Assembly: GCF_001548675.1 (NCBI RefSeq)
Contig: NZ_CP010834.1
Coordinates: 2,019,501 to 2,083,500, forward strand
DNA: 64,000 nt
Source: Methanobrevibacter sp. YE315
GTDB taxonomy: Archaea > Methanobacteriota > Methanobacteria > Methanobacteriales > Methanobacteriaceae
Reading direction: 5' to 3'
Positions within the stretch are counted from its first letter, which is position 1. Every line of letters begins with the position of its first letter. Shown piece after piece: positions 18,364-27,576 of this stretch. The position numbers and the translations under genes were made by a program. Under the pieces are notes generated by a model. That model made no database searches. It saw only the letters and a program-made list of their open reading frames with translations, and was not told where the DNA came from.

Positions 18364-19839
18364 ATGACAGAAGTAAAATCAGAATGGAATAGTAATCTTG
18401 CCTTTGTGCTGGCAATGATTGGTTCTGCTGTTGGTCTTGGAAATATTTGGCGTTTCCCTAATGTTTTATACTCCAATGGTGGAGGATCATTTATGATTCC
18501 TTATATCGTTTCAATATTCCTGCTTGGAATTTCATTCGTCTTAGTGGAATATGCTGTTGGATATAAGTTTAAAAAGTCATTAGCAAGAATATTATTCACG
18601 GTTAGTAAAAAACTAGAACCAGTGGCCTGGTTTATATTATTAGTAGTATTTTTAATAACAACATATTACGTTTGTGTTGTTGGATGGGATTTAATTTATG
18701 TGGTTTTAAGCTTTACGAAAGGTTGGGGTGCAAACCCGGATTTATACTTTGCAAATAATGTTTTGCATGCAACAGATTCCGTTTCCGGAATATTCACAAT
18801 CGTTCCAAATGTACTCATATCAATATTTGTCATCTGGTTTATAGCATGGCTTATTAATAAAAGAGATTTGAATGAGGGAATCGGTAAAGTAAGTAAAATT
18901 TTACTCCCCCTACTTTGTATAATGGTTTTAGCTATAGTTGCATTCTCTCTAACATTGCCTGGAGCATCAATCGGATATAGCCAAATTTTTAAACCGGATT
19001 GGAGCGCATTAGGAAATTCAGAGGTTTGGCTAGCTGCTTTTGGACAAATAGTATTTTCATTGAGTTTAGGTATGGCAATTGCCATGACCTACGCAAGTTA
19101 CCTTCCAGAAGGTTCGAAATTAGTGGATAATGCAGTAATTGTTGCATTTTCAAATTCCGGTTTTGAAGTATTTAACTCAATTGGAATATTTTCAATTTTA
19201 GGATTTATGGCATTAACAAGCGGAATTCCTTTCAATGAACTTGTAACTGAAGGAACTGGTCTTGCATTCGTTGTTTTTCCACAAGTATTTAATACTATGG
19301 GATCTGTCTCATATATTATCGGACCATTATTCTTTTTATGCATATTATTTGCTGGAATCACATCAGTAATAGCTCTTCTTGAAGGAGTTTGTTATTCAAT
19401 TTCCGAAAAATTCCTCATTGAACGTAAAAAAACAGCTACAGCAGTTTGTATTGTAGGATTTTGTATTTCAACAATATTTGCAACAGGTCTTGGAAGCACA
19501 ATACTCGGAGTATTCGATTCCTATTTGAATAATTTCGCATTATTATTAGGAATACTTCTTGAATGTTTAATCTTTGGTTGGATTTACAAATTTGATGATT
19601 TGATTGAAACATTAAATGAAAATTCAACAATTAAAGTGGGCAAATTATGGAAAACAGTTATCAAATTCATTTTACCGATTTGTATATTCTGTCTTTGGGC
19701 ACAAGGAATATACTACACTGTAACTGACATCAATCCTATAAGCACAACAATCATAACAATATTAACAGTAACATTGATTGTGGTTCCATTTATTCTTTCA
19801 AAATTGCCTGCAATCAACAAAGATTACTATAATGTGTAA
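18364..19839 (+). CDS. Sodium-dependent transporter of the SNF (NSS) family
   Basis: Na+-coupled amino-acid or amine symporter of the LeuT/MhsT type. The 491 residues hold about 11-12 membrane segments. The signature in TM1, AMIGSAVGLGNIWRFPNV (residues 18-35), forms the substrate and sodium site, and GGGSFMIPYI of TM2 follows. TM6 GQIVFSLSLGMAIAMTYASY and TM8 FAGITSVIALLEG are also recognisable. The substrate cannot be read from sequence. A hairpin terminator follows at 19850. Confidence 0.93.
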   Translation: MTEVKSEWNSNLAFVLAMIGSAVGLGNIWRFPNVLYSNGGGSFMIPYIVSIFLLGISFVLVEYAVGYKFKKSLARILFTVSKKLEPVAWFILLVVFLITTYYVCVVGWDLIYVVLSFTKGWGANPDLYFANNVLHATDSVSGIFTIVPNVLISIFVIWFIAWLINKRDLNEGIGKVSKILLPLLCIMVLAIVAFSLTLPGASIGYSQIFKPDWSALGNSEVWLAAFGQIVFSLSLGMAIAMTYASYLPEGSKLVDNAVIVAFSNSGFEVFNSIGIFSILGFMALTSGIPFNELVTEGTGLAFVVFPQVFNTMGSVSYIIGPLFFLCILFAGITSVIALLEGVCYSISEKFLIERKKTATAVCIVGFCISTIFATGLGSTILGVFDSYLNNFALLLGILLECLIFGWIYKFDDLIETLNENSTIKVGKLWKTVIKFILPICIFCLWAQGIYYTVTDINPISTTIITILTVTLIVVPFILSKLPAINKDYYNV

Positions 19840-19849
19840 AATTGAATTA

Positions 19850-19890
19850 AAATAGCTATATTAATAGCTATTTACTTTTTTTACTTTTTT
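19850..19890 (+). terminator. Hairpin-plus-T terminator of the SNF transporter gene
   Basis: AAATAGCTAT (19850-19859), loop ATTA, and ATAGCTATTT (19864-19873) form a perfect 10-bp stem followed by T-rich sequence to 19890, 11 bases after the stop codon. Confidence 0.75.
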
Positions 19891-19974
19891 AAAACAAATT
19901 ATAGTCAAAAATAACTTCTTATTATTTATATTACTAAAATCTAAGTATTATTACACAATTCAAGAGGTTAATAA

Positions 19975-20769
19975 ATGATTACTATATCTTCAATAAAAAC
20001 GCATATGTACTGTCCGATGAAACTATATATCCAAAATCATGTCGATATGAATCCAAGTGATGACTATCAGCTTGCAATCGAAATAAAAAAATTAAAAATT
20101 GACATACAGGACTTAATTCAAAAAAATATGCGCAAAATAAAAAAAGAAATGAATCTGATTGAAATTGAAAACATTTTATCTGAAAATATCAATTCATATA
20201 TTGAAAATACAACAAATGCCATAAAATCCATGGATTTGCTTATTGAACCCAAACAAATAGAAGAGATAATTGACGATTCCTATTTTAATATAAAAATTAA
20301 GGCTTTAAAAATAAAACAGGCAATGAACATACTTGACAAACACGCATTTGAAATAATAGACATGTTTTTCCCAAACTGCATGTATTCCTATCTATTGAAA
20401 GACCCACAACTTGAATTGATAGGAATGTGCGATAAAATAGAAATAATCGACGGCAAATATTATCCCATAAGTATTAAAAGTTCAAATCCTCCAATAAAGG
20501 GAGTATGGGACCAGGATGCAATAGAATTGGTCGCCCATGCAATACTTCTAGAGGAAGAATTCGACACGGATGTTTATGTAGGATTTATTGATTATGAAAA
20601 AATTGGAGATCGGCGTCCTGTGGTGATGGACGTTAACCTTAGAAAAGCATTGTTCGAAGTGATACGGGAAGTTAAGGAAATAAAGGATAATAAAAAAAAC
20701 CCAAATGTTAAAAAAAACTCAAAAAAATGTGGAAAATGCGAATACAAAAATATCTGTATGAAAAAATAA
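19975..20769 (+). CDS. Stand-alone Cas4-like PD-(D/E)XK nuclease
   Basis: A 264-residue protein of the Cas4/DUF83 RecB-like family. It starts ISSIKTHMYCPMKLYIQNH, with the first cluster cysteine at residue 13. The nuclease core follows at IGMCDKIEIIDGKYYPISIK, supplying the metal-binding D and the D/E-x-K-type lysine. The end CGKCEYKNIC provides the other three cysteines of the 4Fe-4S site. About 90 helical residues are inserted between the first cysteine and the nuclease core. No CRISPR repeats or other cas genes are in the window, so a role in general DNA repair is as likely as one in adaptation. GAGGT precedes the ATG. Confidence 0.78.
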   Translation: MITISSIKTHMYCPMKLYIQNHVDMNPSDDYQLAIEIKKLKIDIQDLIQKNMRKIKKEMNLIEIENILSENINSYIENTTNAIKSMDLLIEPKQIEEIIDDSYFNIKIKALKIKQAMNILDKHAFEIIDMFFPNCMYSYLLKDPQLELIGMCDKIEIIDGKYYPISIKSSNPPIKGVWDQDAIELVAHAILLEEEFDTDVYVGFIDYEKIGDRRPVVMDVNLRKALFEVIREVKEIKDNKKNPNVKKNSKKCGKCEYKNICMKK

Positions 20770-20773
20770 AATC

Positions 20774-20801
20774 AAAAAAGGGAGTTATAAAAATAACTCC
20801 C
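20774..20801 (-). terminator. Terminator at the end of the ehb operon
   Basis: Reading leftward, the perfect 9-bp stem GGGAGTTAT/ATAACTCCC (20780-20801, loop of four A/T) is followed by six T residues. This is the intrinsic terminator pattern for the ehb transcript. It lies 20 bases after the ehbQ stop and can also stop the convergent cas4-like gene. Confidence 0.75.
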
Positions 20802-20821
20802 CTATATGTCCATAAATATGA

Positions 20822-21481
20822 TTAAAACTTAATATTGCCACCTAAACGCTCAATACTAAATGCAGCAGTATCTGCTATTGACATTACAGCTAAAACACCA
20901 GCTTGAATCGGATCAGTGATGATTAAATCAGCATGCTGTGTGACACTACCCGGCATATTCAGTGAAATTACAATCAAATTACTTTCATCCTTTACCTTCT
21001 TAACGGCTTTAGTTATCTCACCGCCCATAAGGGATCCTGCAAGAACTAATGCTCTAACACGAGGCAATCTTGAAATAGCTTCAATAGCTTCCGCTAGATT
21101 TTTTTCACCTACCAATGGAATAGTATCGATACTTATACGTTCCCCACGTATATTATGCCTATCTGCTTCTGTAATAGCACCCATAGCTACTTGAGCCACT
21201 TGAGCTCCACCACCAACGATGATTATACGTTTTCCATATATGTCCAACTGTGAACCATGCAATTCAACAGATTCTACTTCAGGAATGCTTTTTAAATCTG
21301 ACACTAACTTATCAATATCTTTAACATGCTCCAATTCTAAATTGATGGAACCCATATTATTATTTTCAACGAAAAGATTGACATAGCTAATATTAGCACC
21401 ATGGTCCGTGATAACATCAGTAATGTCATCCAATACGCCTTTTCTTTCTTGAGATTTAATAGTTAATGTATAATCACTCAT
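20822..21481 (-). CDS. ehbQ: Ehb operon protein Q (ACT domain, DUF5612)
   Basis: Last gene of the hydrogenase operon. The 219 residues consist of an N-terminal ACT-like domain ([20 protein letters not shown]) and a larger domain with [18 protein letters not shown], a Gly-rich nucleotide-binding-like loop. ACT domains bind amino acids or other small ligands, so it may be regulatory rather than part of the membrane complex. It overlaps ehbP by 8 bases. Naming follows its position. Confidence 0.75.
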   Translation of the reverse strand: MSDYTLTIKSQERKGVLDDITDVITDHGANISYVNLFVENNNMGSINLELEHVKDIDKLVSDLKSIPEVESVELHGSQLDIYGKRIIIVGGGAQVAQVAMGAITEADRHNIRGERISIDTIPLVGEKNLAEAIEAISRLPRVRALVLAGSLMGGEITKAVKKVKDESNLIVISLNMPGSVTQHADLIITDPIQAGVLAVMSIADTAAFSIERLGGNIKF

Positions 21482-21737
21482 TTTTTGGCCTTACTTTATC
21501 TAATTCAGCATGCGCTCTTTTCCACATGCTCAAATAATTATCCTCTTTATTAACCGGAATTACATCAAGACCCAAATCCTTATGTTCTTGAATCCATTCT
21601 TCATGGAAAACCGGTATTTCGATTTTTATTGGTTCGGAGGTTTTATTTACCACTATTAAATTTCTGTAAGGAAAATCCCATTCAACAATGTATCCTCCAA
21701 GACTTACCATATGATATGGCCTCATAACAAATTTCAT
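21474..21737 (-). CDS. ehbP: Energy-converting hydrogenase B subunit P
   Basis: A small 87-residue soluble protein, [20 protein letters not shown] at its start, with no membrane segment or metal motif. It is identified by its place between ehbO and ehbQ. It has no known catalytic role. Confidence 0.75.
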   Translation of the reverse strand: MKFVMRPYHMVSLGGYIVEWDFPYRNLIVVNKTSEPIKIEIPVFHEEWIQEHKDLGLDVIPVNKEDNYLSMWKRAHAELDKVRPKNE

Positions 21738-21749
21738 AAATAATTCCTC

Positions 21750-22748
21750 CTATAATAATCCAAGCACAATAGCCAATACTCCAAGTAAAGTTGCTCCCAA
21801 TATTGTTGGTAACAATTGCCTATTTGTAAATACTGGGCTGAATGCAGATAAAATTCCCATCATAAATACAAATATTAAAGCTACAGCAATATTTACTAAA
21901 ATTCCCCATGAGAATATTGTTGGTGGAATTCCAATAAACAATACTGAAAAGATACATCCAAGAACAAACATGAAGAATCCTCTTGTTAGATAAACAATTG
22001 ATCTGTATTTAGCAGCATATTCCATGTATGGTCCTTCAATAACATCTGATTTGGCTTTAATTATTGAAAATGGATATTCATTCAATATAATCATGTATCC
22101 AATGAAAAATACTATGGCTGCAATCCCACCGGCAACAGTGAATAAGAATGGTCCATGCAATTGTTGATAAGCCACAATATCTTTTAAGAAAATACTTCTA
22201 GCGGCAGTTACTGGAGCGAATAAAGATAAATACAATGGGAAAGACCCATAAGTAATCATTCTAAGAGATCTTTTTGCACTGATATCTTCAACAAATGACC
22301 TTTGAACATTAAGATGTGCTCCCCCTTTTACAATATCTGGGAAAGGCATTCTAAGAGACATTACAGATTTGGACAATGCTCCCATCAATACATAACATAT
22401 TTCCTCTACTTTTAAAAATCCAACAATAGCCACTAAACTTGAAAGTGCCGGAATTTGATAAGCTTGTGGAGTTAATGTAATAAATACACATAAAACCACG
22501 ATAAAGCAGATTATCGGCAATGCTTTGTATAGTCTAGGAACAGGGGATGAAATCTCCACATTTTCCTTGAACATGAATTTCAATGGTGCCATAATTCCTG
22601 GAGCAATTACAAGTGGCCCTATTCTTTGCTGAATTCTTGCATGAATATATTTTCTCTCAATTCCCGGAAGTAATGTTGAAATTACAAAACAAACTAGTAC
22701 TGTAAGAACTACTGCAAGAACTGAATTTATTACTGTACTTTCAAACAT
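21750..22748 (-). CDS. ehbO: Energy-converting hydrogenase B subunit O (NuoH-like)
   Basis: Membrane anchor that links the hydrogenase module to ion translocation, homologous to NuoH of complex I. The 332 residues contain about eight membrane segments. The quinone-site-like loop RIQQRIGPLVIAPGI follows TM1, and EYPFSIIKAKSDVIEGPYME carries the acidic loop residues conserved in NuoH-type proteins. Three bases separate it from ehbN. Confidence 0.93.
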   Translation of the reverse strand: MFESTVINSVLAVVLTVLVCFVISTLLPGIERKYIHARIQQRIGPLVIAPGIMAPLKFMFKENVEISSPVPRLYKALPIICFIVVLCVFITLTPQAYQIPALSSLVAIVGFLKVEEICYVLMGALSKSVMSLRMPFPDIVKGGAHLNVQRSFVEDISAKRSLRMITYGSFPLYLSLFAPVTAARSIFLKDIVAYQQLHGPFLFTVAGGIAAIVFFIGYMIILNEYPFSIIKAKSDVIEGPYMEYAAKYRSIVYLTRGFFMFVLGCIFSVLFIGIPPTIFSWGILVNIAVALIFVFMMGILSAFSPVFTNRQLLPTILGATLLGVLAIVLGLL

Positions 22749-22751
22749 GGT

Positions 22752-23879
22752 CTACCTCCTGATTATTTCAATTGCTCTATCTGTACAAGTGAAACAAGGG
22801 TCACATTGTACAATACATAATTGGGCATCTGTGATTTGGTCTCCAATACATGCATATTGCATTGCACCAATGTTTGCCATTGATGGAGTTCTAATCACGC
22901 AGTGCCTTACTCTTCCACTTTCAAGTGCATAAGAATGATATAAAGTTCCTCTTGGAACTTCAATGTAACTTTCAGTTAAGTCTGTGTCGACCATTTCCCA
23001 ATCATGATTAACTAATTTGCCTTCAGGGATATTTGCAATAGCTTGCCTTATGATTTTTATTGATTCAAAAGACTCCAATGCTCTCATTAACAGATTAGAT
23101 TTTACATCACCATCAGGTTGGGTGACTACATTAAAGTCAAAATTATCGTATTCGAACATGGTTGTTCTTAAATCTCTTGCAACACCAGTAGCTCTTAAGG
23201 TCGGTCCGGTAACTGCTAACTCAATAGCTTGCTTTTGTGGCAAGACTCCGATTCCCTCAATCCTTGACATTACGATTGGATCGGCAGTGAATCTTTTAGC
23301 AAAATCTGTAAGGCCTTCTTCCACTTTATCCATGTCTTCTTTAAGCCTTAATATTTTTGCTTCATCTAATTCACATCTTGGCCTTACTCCTCCTAAAACA
23401 GAACAGCCGTATTGAACTCTGTTTCCACCAATCATTGCAAGCAATTCCATGATAATTTCCCTTAAATAGAATACTCTCATGGAAAATGTTTCATGAGAAA
23501 GTACTTCACAACCGTGAGCCAGATACAAGAAATGTGAATGCAAACGTTCAAGTTCGCTCATAATTACACGAATATATTCTGCCCTTTCAGGAATTTCAAT
23601 GCCTAAACCAATTTCAGCTGTTCTGCATGAATTCCATATATGTGAATTAGAACAAATTCCACAGATTTTTTCTGTAAGTGCATTTGCTTTTTGAACAGGC
23701 AGCCCTTCCATGATTCTTTCGATACCCCTATGATTAACACCAATAGTTATTTCGGCTTCTTGAACTATCTCATCTTCTACAAAAAACCTTACTCTATATG
23801 GTTCCAATGCAGCGGGGTGAACTGTACCCATTGGAATTTCAGTTTCAATTATATTACTTCTTGGTACTTTTTTATCCAT
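22752..23879 (-). CDS. ehbN: Energy-converting [NiFe] hydrogenase B large subunit
   Basis: Catalytic subunit that oxidises H2 to reduce ferredoxin at the expense of the ion gradient. The 375 residues contain both nickel-binding motifs: [11 protein letters not shown] near residue 68 and DPCFTCTDR near the end. The protein ends only seven residues after the second motif, so there is no C-terminal extension to be cleaved. That is the pattern in several Ech-type enzymes. HypF (56.3 kb) would make the CN ligands of its iron. Confidence 0.96.
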   Translation of the reverse strand: MDKKVPRSNIIETEIPMGTVHPAALEPYRVRFFVEDEIVQEAEITIGVNHRGIERIMEGLPVQKANALTEKICGICSNSHIWNSCRTAEIGLGIEIPERAEYIRVIMSELERLHSHFLYLAHGCEVLSHETFSMRVFYLREIIMELLAMIGGNRVQYGCSVLGGVRPRCELDEAKILRLKEDMDKVEEGLTDFAKRFTADPIVMSRIEGIGVLPQKQAIELAVTGPTLRATGVARDLRTTMFEYDNFDFNVVTQPDGDVKSNLLMRALESFESIKIIRQAIANIPEGKLVNHDWEMVDTDLTESYIEVPRGTLYHSYALESGRVRHCVIRTPSMANIGAMQYACIGDQITDAQLCIVQCDPCFTCTDRAIEIIRR

Positions 23880-23890
23880 TTAATCCCCTC

Positions 23891-24337
23891 TCAGTCCGCA
23901 TCTAATAATATAGGTAAAAGTGATACGACACCAGCTAAAACATCTTGAGGCCTTACGGCACATCCCGGAATTTTTGCACTCACAGGAATAACGTTTTCAA
24001 CTGGTCCTTCAATTTCTTCAGATTGGATATCACCATAACAATTCTTATAAACACCACCCATTAGAGCACAACTTCCTGCAGCTACAACCAATTTTGGATT
24101 AGGTATAGCTTCATAGATTTTCTCTAATGGTTTCCTATTCAAGTGTGTAACAGGTCCTGTAACAACAAGCACATCTGCTTCACGAGGATTCCAAGTTAAG
24201 AACACATTGTATTGCTCAGCATCAAATCTAGGTGATAATATGGAGTTTACAATTTCAATATCGCATCCATTACATCCACCAGTATAAACCAACATGACAT
24301 GTATTGCTCTTGCTCTTGAAAATGATTTAATTCCCAT
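23891..24337 (-). CDS. ehbM: Energy-converting hydrogenase B small subunit
   Basis: Carries the proximal 4Fe-4S cluster next to the NiFe site. The 148 residues show [10 protein letters not shown] (two ligands), the VTGPVTH strand, [10 protein letters not shown] (third) and KIPGCAVRP (fourth), as in NuoB-like subunits. It abuts ehbL with no gap and precedes ehbN by 11 bases. Confidence 0.95.
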   Translation of the reverse strand: MGIKSFSRARAIHVMLVYTGGCNGCDIEIVNSILSPRFDAEQYNVFLTWNPREADVLVVTGPVTHLNRKPLEKIYEAIPNPKLVVAAGSCALMGGVYKNCYGDIQSEEIEGPVENVIPVSAKIPGCAVRPQDVLAGVVSLLPILLDAD

Positions 24338-24829
24338 CTAATCACCTTCCTCCCTGTTTCTTAATACAGTATTATCTGACAAATACTGTGCAATAACATT
24401 AAGCTTATCTTCAGATATTTTGAATGGTTGTTCAAGACAATTTTCGATGTCAACTTCTTGATCACCAACACAACTCGGATGTACGGTTCCTTTTTGTCCA
24501 TATAATGAAAATATTGGACAGAAATCATGACAATAATAACATACCACACATTTTTCAAGATTAATTTCAGGTACTTTATTTTTTGTCCAATCATCAGTTA
24601 ATTTAACAGGATTTGCTAAGGGTTTCATTTCAATTGCACCTGTTGGACAAACATTAGCACAACCAGAACATCCAATACAAGCTTTTTCATCAACTCTATC
24701 ATCTACTTCAACTGAAAGTGTAGATATCTGTCTTCTTAACTCCATATCCGTAACTCTATCAGCTGCAAAAAAGATTCTTTTAAAGTTGGTAAAAGCCCCT
24801 TCAAAAGCTATTCTAATTAAATTTCTCAT
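24338..24829 (-). CDS. ehbL: Energy-converting hydrogenase B ferredoxin subunit
   Basis: NuoI-like protein with two 4Fe-4S motifs, CIGCSGCANVCPTG and CVVCYYCHDFCP, in 163 residues. The N-terminal 45 residues form an amphipathic anchor region. It passes electrons between the small subunit and the polyferredoxin. There are no gaps to either neighbour. Confidence 0.93.
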   Translation of the reverse strand: MRNLIRIAFEGAFTNFKRIFFAADRVTDMELRRQISTLSVEVDDRVDEKACIGCSGCANVCPTGAIEMKPLANPVKLTDDWTKNKVPEINLEKCVVCYYCHDFCPIFSLYGQKGTVHPSCVGDQEVDIENCLEQPFKISEDKLNVIAQYLSDNTVLRNREEGD

Positions 24830-26236
24830 TTAAATACCCTCTATTGAATCTTTAAAATTTCTTTCGAACAAGAATGCTCTTGCAGGACATGCATTTTTAC
24901 ATGCGCCGCAATAAGTACATTTCTCATCATTTACTACAAAGTTACCGTCAATTTCCTCAATTGCGTCATATGAACAAATCTTATGACATAATCCACAATG
25001 CATACATAATTTTTGCTCAATGAAGTTAAATCCATTTTTAATTTCATTCTTATACATTGTAGATTTTGGAATAGCATCAACCGGACAGTGAACGGCACAA
25101 TTTTCACATAATATACATTTGTCTAAGTTAACTGAAATTGAGCCCCTGTTTAAAGTAATTGCGTCTTCTTGGCATACTTCAACACAGATTCCACAGGAGA
25201 TGCAATCTTGTGAAACACTTCCATCCCATGTGTGTGTCATGTATTGACGTGCGCCAGCTTCATCACAAACTTGCACACATTTACCACAGGATACACAGAA
25301 TCCAGCCAATGTCGGCAGCTCTTCATCATTAAACTCATCATAAATGAACATTTCTTCATCTTCATGCAATGTGTGAATCGGACATGCCTCAATTGCAATT
25401 TCATGAGTTACATTTTCCGTATCCATAGTCGGGTCATATCTTAATTTGCCGTCTTCAAACTTATGAGATTCATTTTCACATAAATCAGCACATAATCCGC
25501 AGTTAAGACAGGATATGATGGAACCGGACGGTTTTTGATTTATCTTATTAACGACAATCTTGGATTCGTCAACAGAAATCGCATTGTTAGGACAGGATTT
25601 CATACAATTAAGACAAAGTGTACAAGATGAGTTGCTAACAATCTGATGTTTATTCATTGAATCATTTGGACAAACATCTGCACAAAGCCTACATTCTCTA
25701 CAAATTCCCTCATCTCTATCAATTTTAACATGAATGGCTCCAGTTGGACAATATTCCTGACATCTTCCGCATAAGATACATTTTTCTGTGTCTGTGCCAA
25801 AGTAGCTTCTTGAAACTTCTTTGGCTTTTGATTCGACTTTTTCAGGAACATCCTCCAATGAAGGATATAATATTTTTAATGACTCTATGAAATTAAGTTG
25901 CTTTTCTTTTTCAAGTTCAAATCCATCAACACGATTGCAGCAGACCTCTTGACATACGCCACAGCGTGAACAGATTCCATATACAATTCCATCCTCAATA
26001 GTAATATTGTTTGTAGGACAATTGTACATGCACATTCCACAACCATTACATTTGGCTCTGTCTACAACATATCCTCCATAGCTGTTTTGGAATATTGCTC
26101 CATTTGGACAGTTTTTATAACATATTCCACAAGTAAGACAACTGAAAGCTCTGCCGTTAATGAATTTAATAGCTTTTGTAGGACATTGATTAATACAATC
26201 TCTTTTTCCTTCACATGTATTAGTTGTTAAAAACAT
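24830..26236 (-). CDS. ehbK: Energy-converting hydrogenase B polyferredoxin
   Basis: Large electron wire of 468 residues. I count twelve complete CX2CX2CX3C motifs, for example CLTCGICYKNCP, CNGCGMCMYNCP and CTYCGACKNACP, plus a degenerate first motif CEGKRDCINQCP. Several motifs lack the usual final proline (CEN, CDE, CQE). It likely shuttles electrons between EhbL and soluble ferredoxin partners. The gene starts 12 bases after ehbJ. Confidence 0.95.
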   Translation of the reverse strand: MFLTTNTCEGKRDCINQCPTKAIKFINGRAFSCLTCGICYKNCPNGAIFQNSYGGYVVDRAKCNGCGMCMYNCPTNNITIEDGIVYGICSRCGVCQEVCCNRVDGFELEKEKQLNFIESLKILYPSLEDVPEKVESKAKEVSRSYFGTDTEKCILCGRCQEYCPTGAIHVKIDRDEGICRECRLCADVCPNDSMNKHQIVSNSSCTLCLNCMKSCPNNAISVDESKIVVNKINQKPSGSIISCLNCGLCADLCENESHKFEDGKLRYDPTMDTENVTHEIAIEACPIHTLHEDEEMFIYDEFNDEELPTLAGFCVSCGKCVQVCDEAGARQYMTHTWDGSVSQDCISCGICVEVCQEDAITLNRGSISVNLDKCILCENCAVHCPVDAIPKSTMYKNEIKNGFNFIEQKLCMHCGLCHKICSYDAIEEIDGNFVVNDEKCTYCGACKNACPARAFLFERNFKDSIEGI

Positions 26237-26248
26237 TATAAAAACTCC

Positions 26249-26500
26249 TTATTTACTCCTTGCAAATAGTAGTCTACCTACAAACATTCCTATTAAAGCA
26301 GCTAAAAATGCAGTTGAAATCGGTAAATCTGTGTAAAACGGAAAATTACCTGATTGCCATGCTACACCAATTCCTGCAATAAGTATCACGGCAAATGATG
26401 CTTTAGTGAATTGTGCATCACTAACATTAAGCTTAATTTGAGATCCAATAATTAAACCTAATAGCAATCCAAATATTATTGGTCCTAAACTTAACATCAT
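26249..26500 (-). CDS. ehbJ: Energy-converting hydrogenase B subunit J
   Basis: Small membrane protein of 83 residues with two or three hydrophobic segments (IIFGLLLGLIIGSQI at the start). It overlaps ehbI by 4 bases. It is identified mainly by operon position. Confidence 0.8.
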   Translation of the reverse strand: MMLSLGPIIFGLLLGLIIGSQIKLNVSDAQFTKASFAVILIAGIGVAWQSGNFPFYTDLPISTAFLAALIGMFVGRLLFARSK

Positions 26501-26973
26501 TCACCCTCCTCTACAAACTTCTTAAATCCTGCAAATGCAATAACAATTGCTGATAGACCTGCAAATACTTTCAAACCTACAAATATATTGAGATATGGAA
26601 TGATACCAGCATTAGTCACATCAGGATAGTGGAATATGGCTTGAGTGGCTGCTGGAACTACATTAAGCAAATCAGTTCCAAAGTTGTATAAGTAAAATCC
26701 ACCAAGTAACAATCCAATCAGACCAAAGATAACAAATCCTAATGCGCCGATAGATTCTAAAACTTCAATATATGTGTGTGACAATTCTATTGGAGAATTG
26801 CCTATGCCATAAACCAGGACAGATAATATGATTCCACTAGCAATCATTGCACCACCTTGGAAACCACCACCAGGAGTGATGTGCCCTCCGAGAATGGTCA
26901 TTATACCTAAACAAATTAATATGATTGAAATTGGCAAAGATATTATTTTTAAAATGACACTACTTTGACTCAT
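26497..26973 (-). CDS. ehbI: Energy-converting hydrogenase B subunit I (MnhB-like)
   Basis: The 158-residue membrane protein has the motif HITPGGGFQGGAMIASGIIL, diagnostic of the MnhB/MrpB family of multisubunit Na+/H+ antiporters. About four membrane segments. It overlaps both neighbours by 4 bases. Confidence 0.88.
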   Translation of the reverse strand: MSQSSVILKIISLPISIILICLGIMTILGGHITPGGGFQGGAMIASGIILSVLVYGIGNSPIELSHTYIEVLESIGALGFVIFGLIGLLLGGFYLYNFGTDLLNVVPAATQAIFHYPDVTNAGIIPYLNIFVGLKVFAGLSAIVIAFAGFKKFVEEGE

Positions 26974-27248
26974 CGTTTATCCCCCAATAATCCTTTACCA
27001 AATATAAGCAATACCACAAGACCCGCAGTAAGCAATATAATTGATTCTCCTAATGTATCGTAAGCTCTAAAATCAAATATAACAACAGTTACAAGGTTTG
27101 GTGCTATTTGAGTTCCTAAAGCGTTGTAAATATTACTTACACCAGGGTTAATCATGTTACTTAAGTGGAATACTGCATCAAATAATGTAACAGAAAGTAC
27201 TGCTGTCATTACTGCTGCGATTAAATTACGAACTGTTGTTTTAGACAA
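26970..27248 (-). CDS. ehbH: Energy-converting hydrogenase B subunit H
   Basis: Membrane protein resembling the N-terminal part of MnhB-type subunits, with FDFRAYDTLGESIILLTA, the conserved acidic DTxGE motif. I prefer the TTG at 27248 as start, because a GGGGTGG ribosome-binding site sits just before it. That gives 92 residues and an 8-base overlap with ehbG. A start 10 codons upstream is open but lies deeper inside ehbG. Confidence 0.82.
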   Translation of the reverse strand: MSKTTVRNLIAAVMTAVLSVTLFDAVFHLSNMINPGVSNIYNALGTQIAPNLVTVVIFDFRAYDTLGESIILLTAGLVVLLIFGKGLLGDKR

Positions 27249-27576
27249 AATTACCACCCCAGTACATACATACGACAATAATTGAAAGTGTTATTATTGC
27301 ATAGAATATCATCTTCTCTAGAGAATCATCTTGCTCGATTTTAAACTTAGGAATAAGCGGAATATTTGAAATCAATACAAAGGCCAGTAATAATGTAACT
27401 ATACCTGCAAGCAAAACATTTACATGCCTTAACAATATTGCTGACAATAACAATGAAACAATTAAGAATATTTCTGCTGTTAAACTTCCAGAAACATCTG
27501 CATTAGTTACAGGGCCTGGTGAAAACAATTTTTTGAATTGCTTTACAACATCAAATATTTGATCATATAGTTTCAT
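27241..27576 (-). CDS. ehbG: Energy-converting hydrogenase B subunit G
   Basis: A 111-residue membrane protein with three hydrophobic segments after a polar N-terminus, and the segment EIFLIVSLLLSAILL. No known motif. The name follows its position between ehbF and ehbH, with a 4-base overlap with ehbF. Confidence 0.8.
   Translation of the reverse strand: MKLYDQIFDVVKQFKKLFSPGPVTNADVSGSLTAEIFLIVSLLLSAILLRHVNVLLAGIVTLLLAFVLISNIPLIPKFKIEQDDSLEKMIFYAIITLSIIVVCMYWGGNFV

Noticed and set aside
25654-25851. Open frames opposite or inside ehbK and other real genes
   Set aside because: They are shadows of strongly supported genes, with no family motifs or initiation signals.
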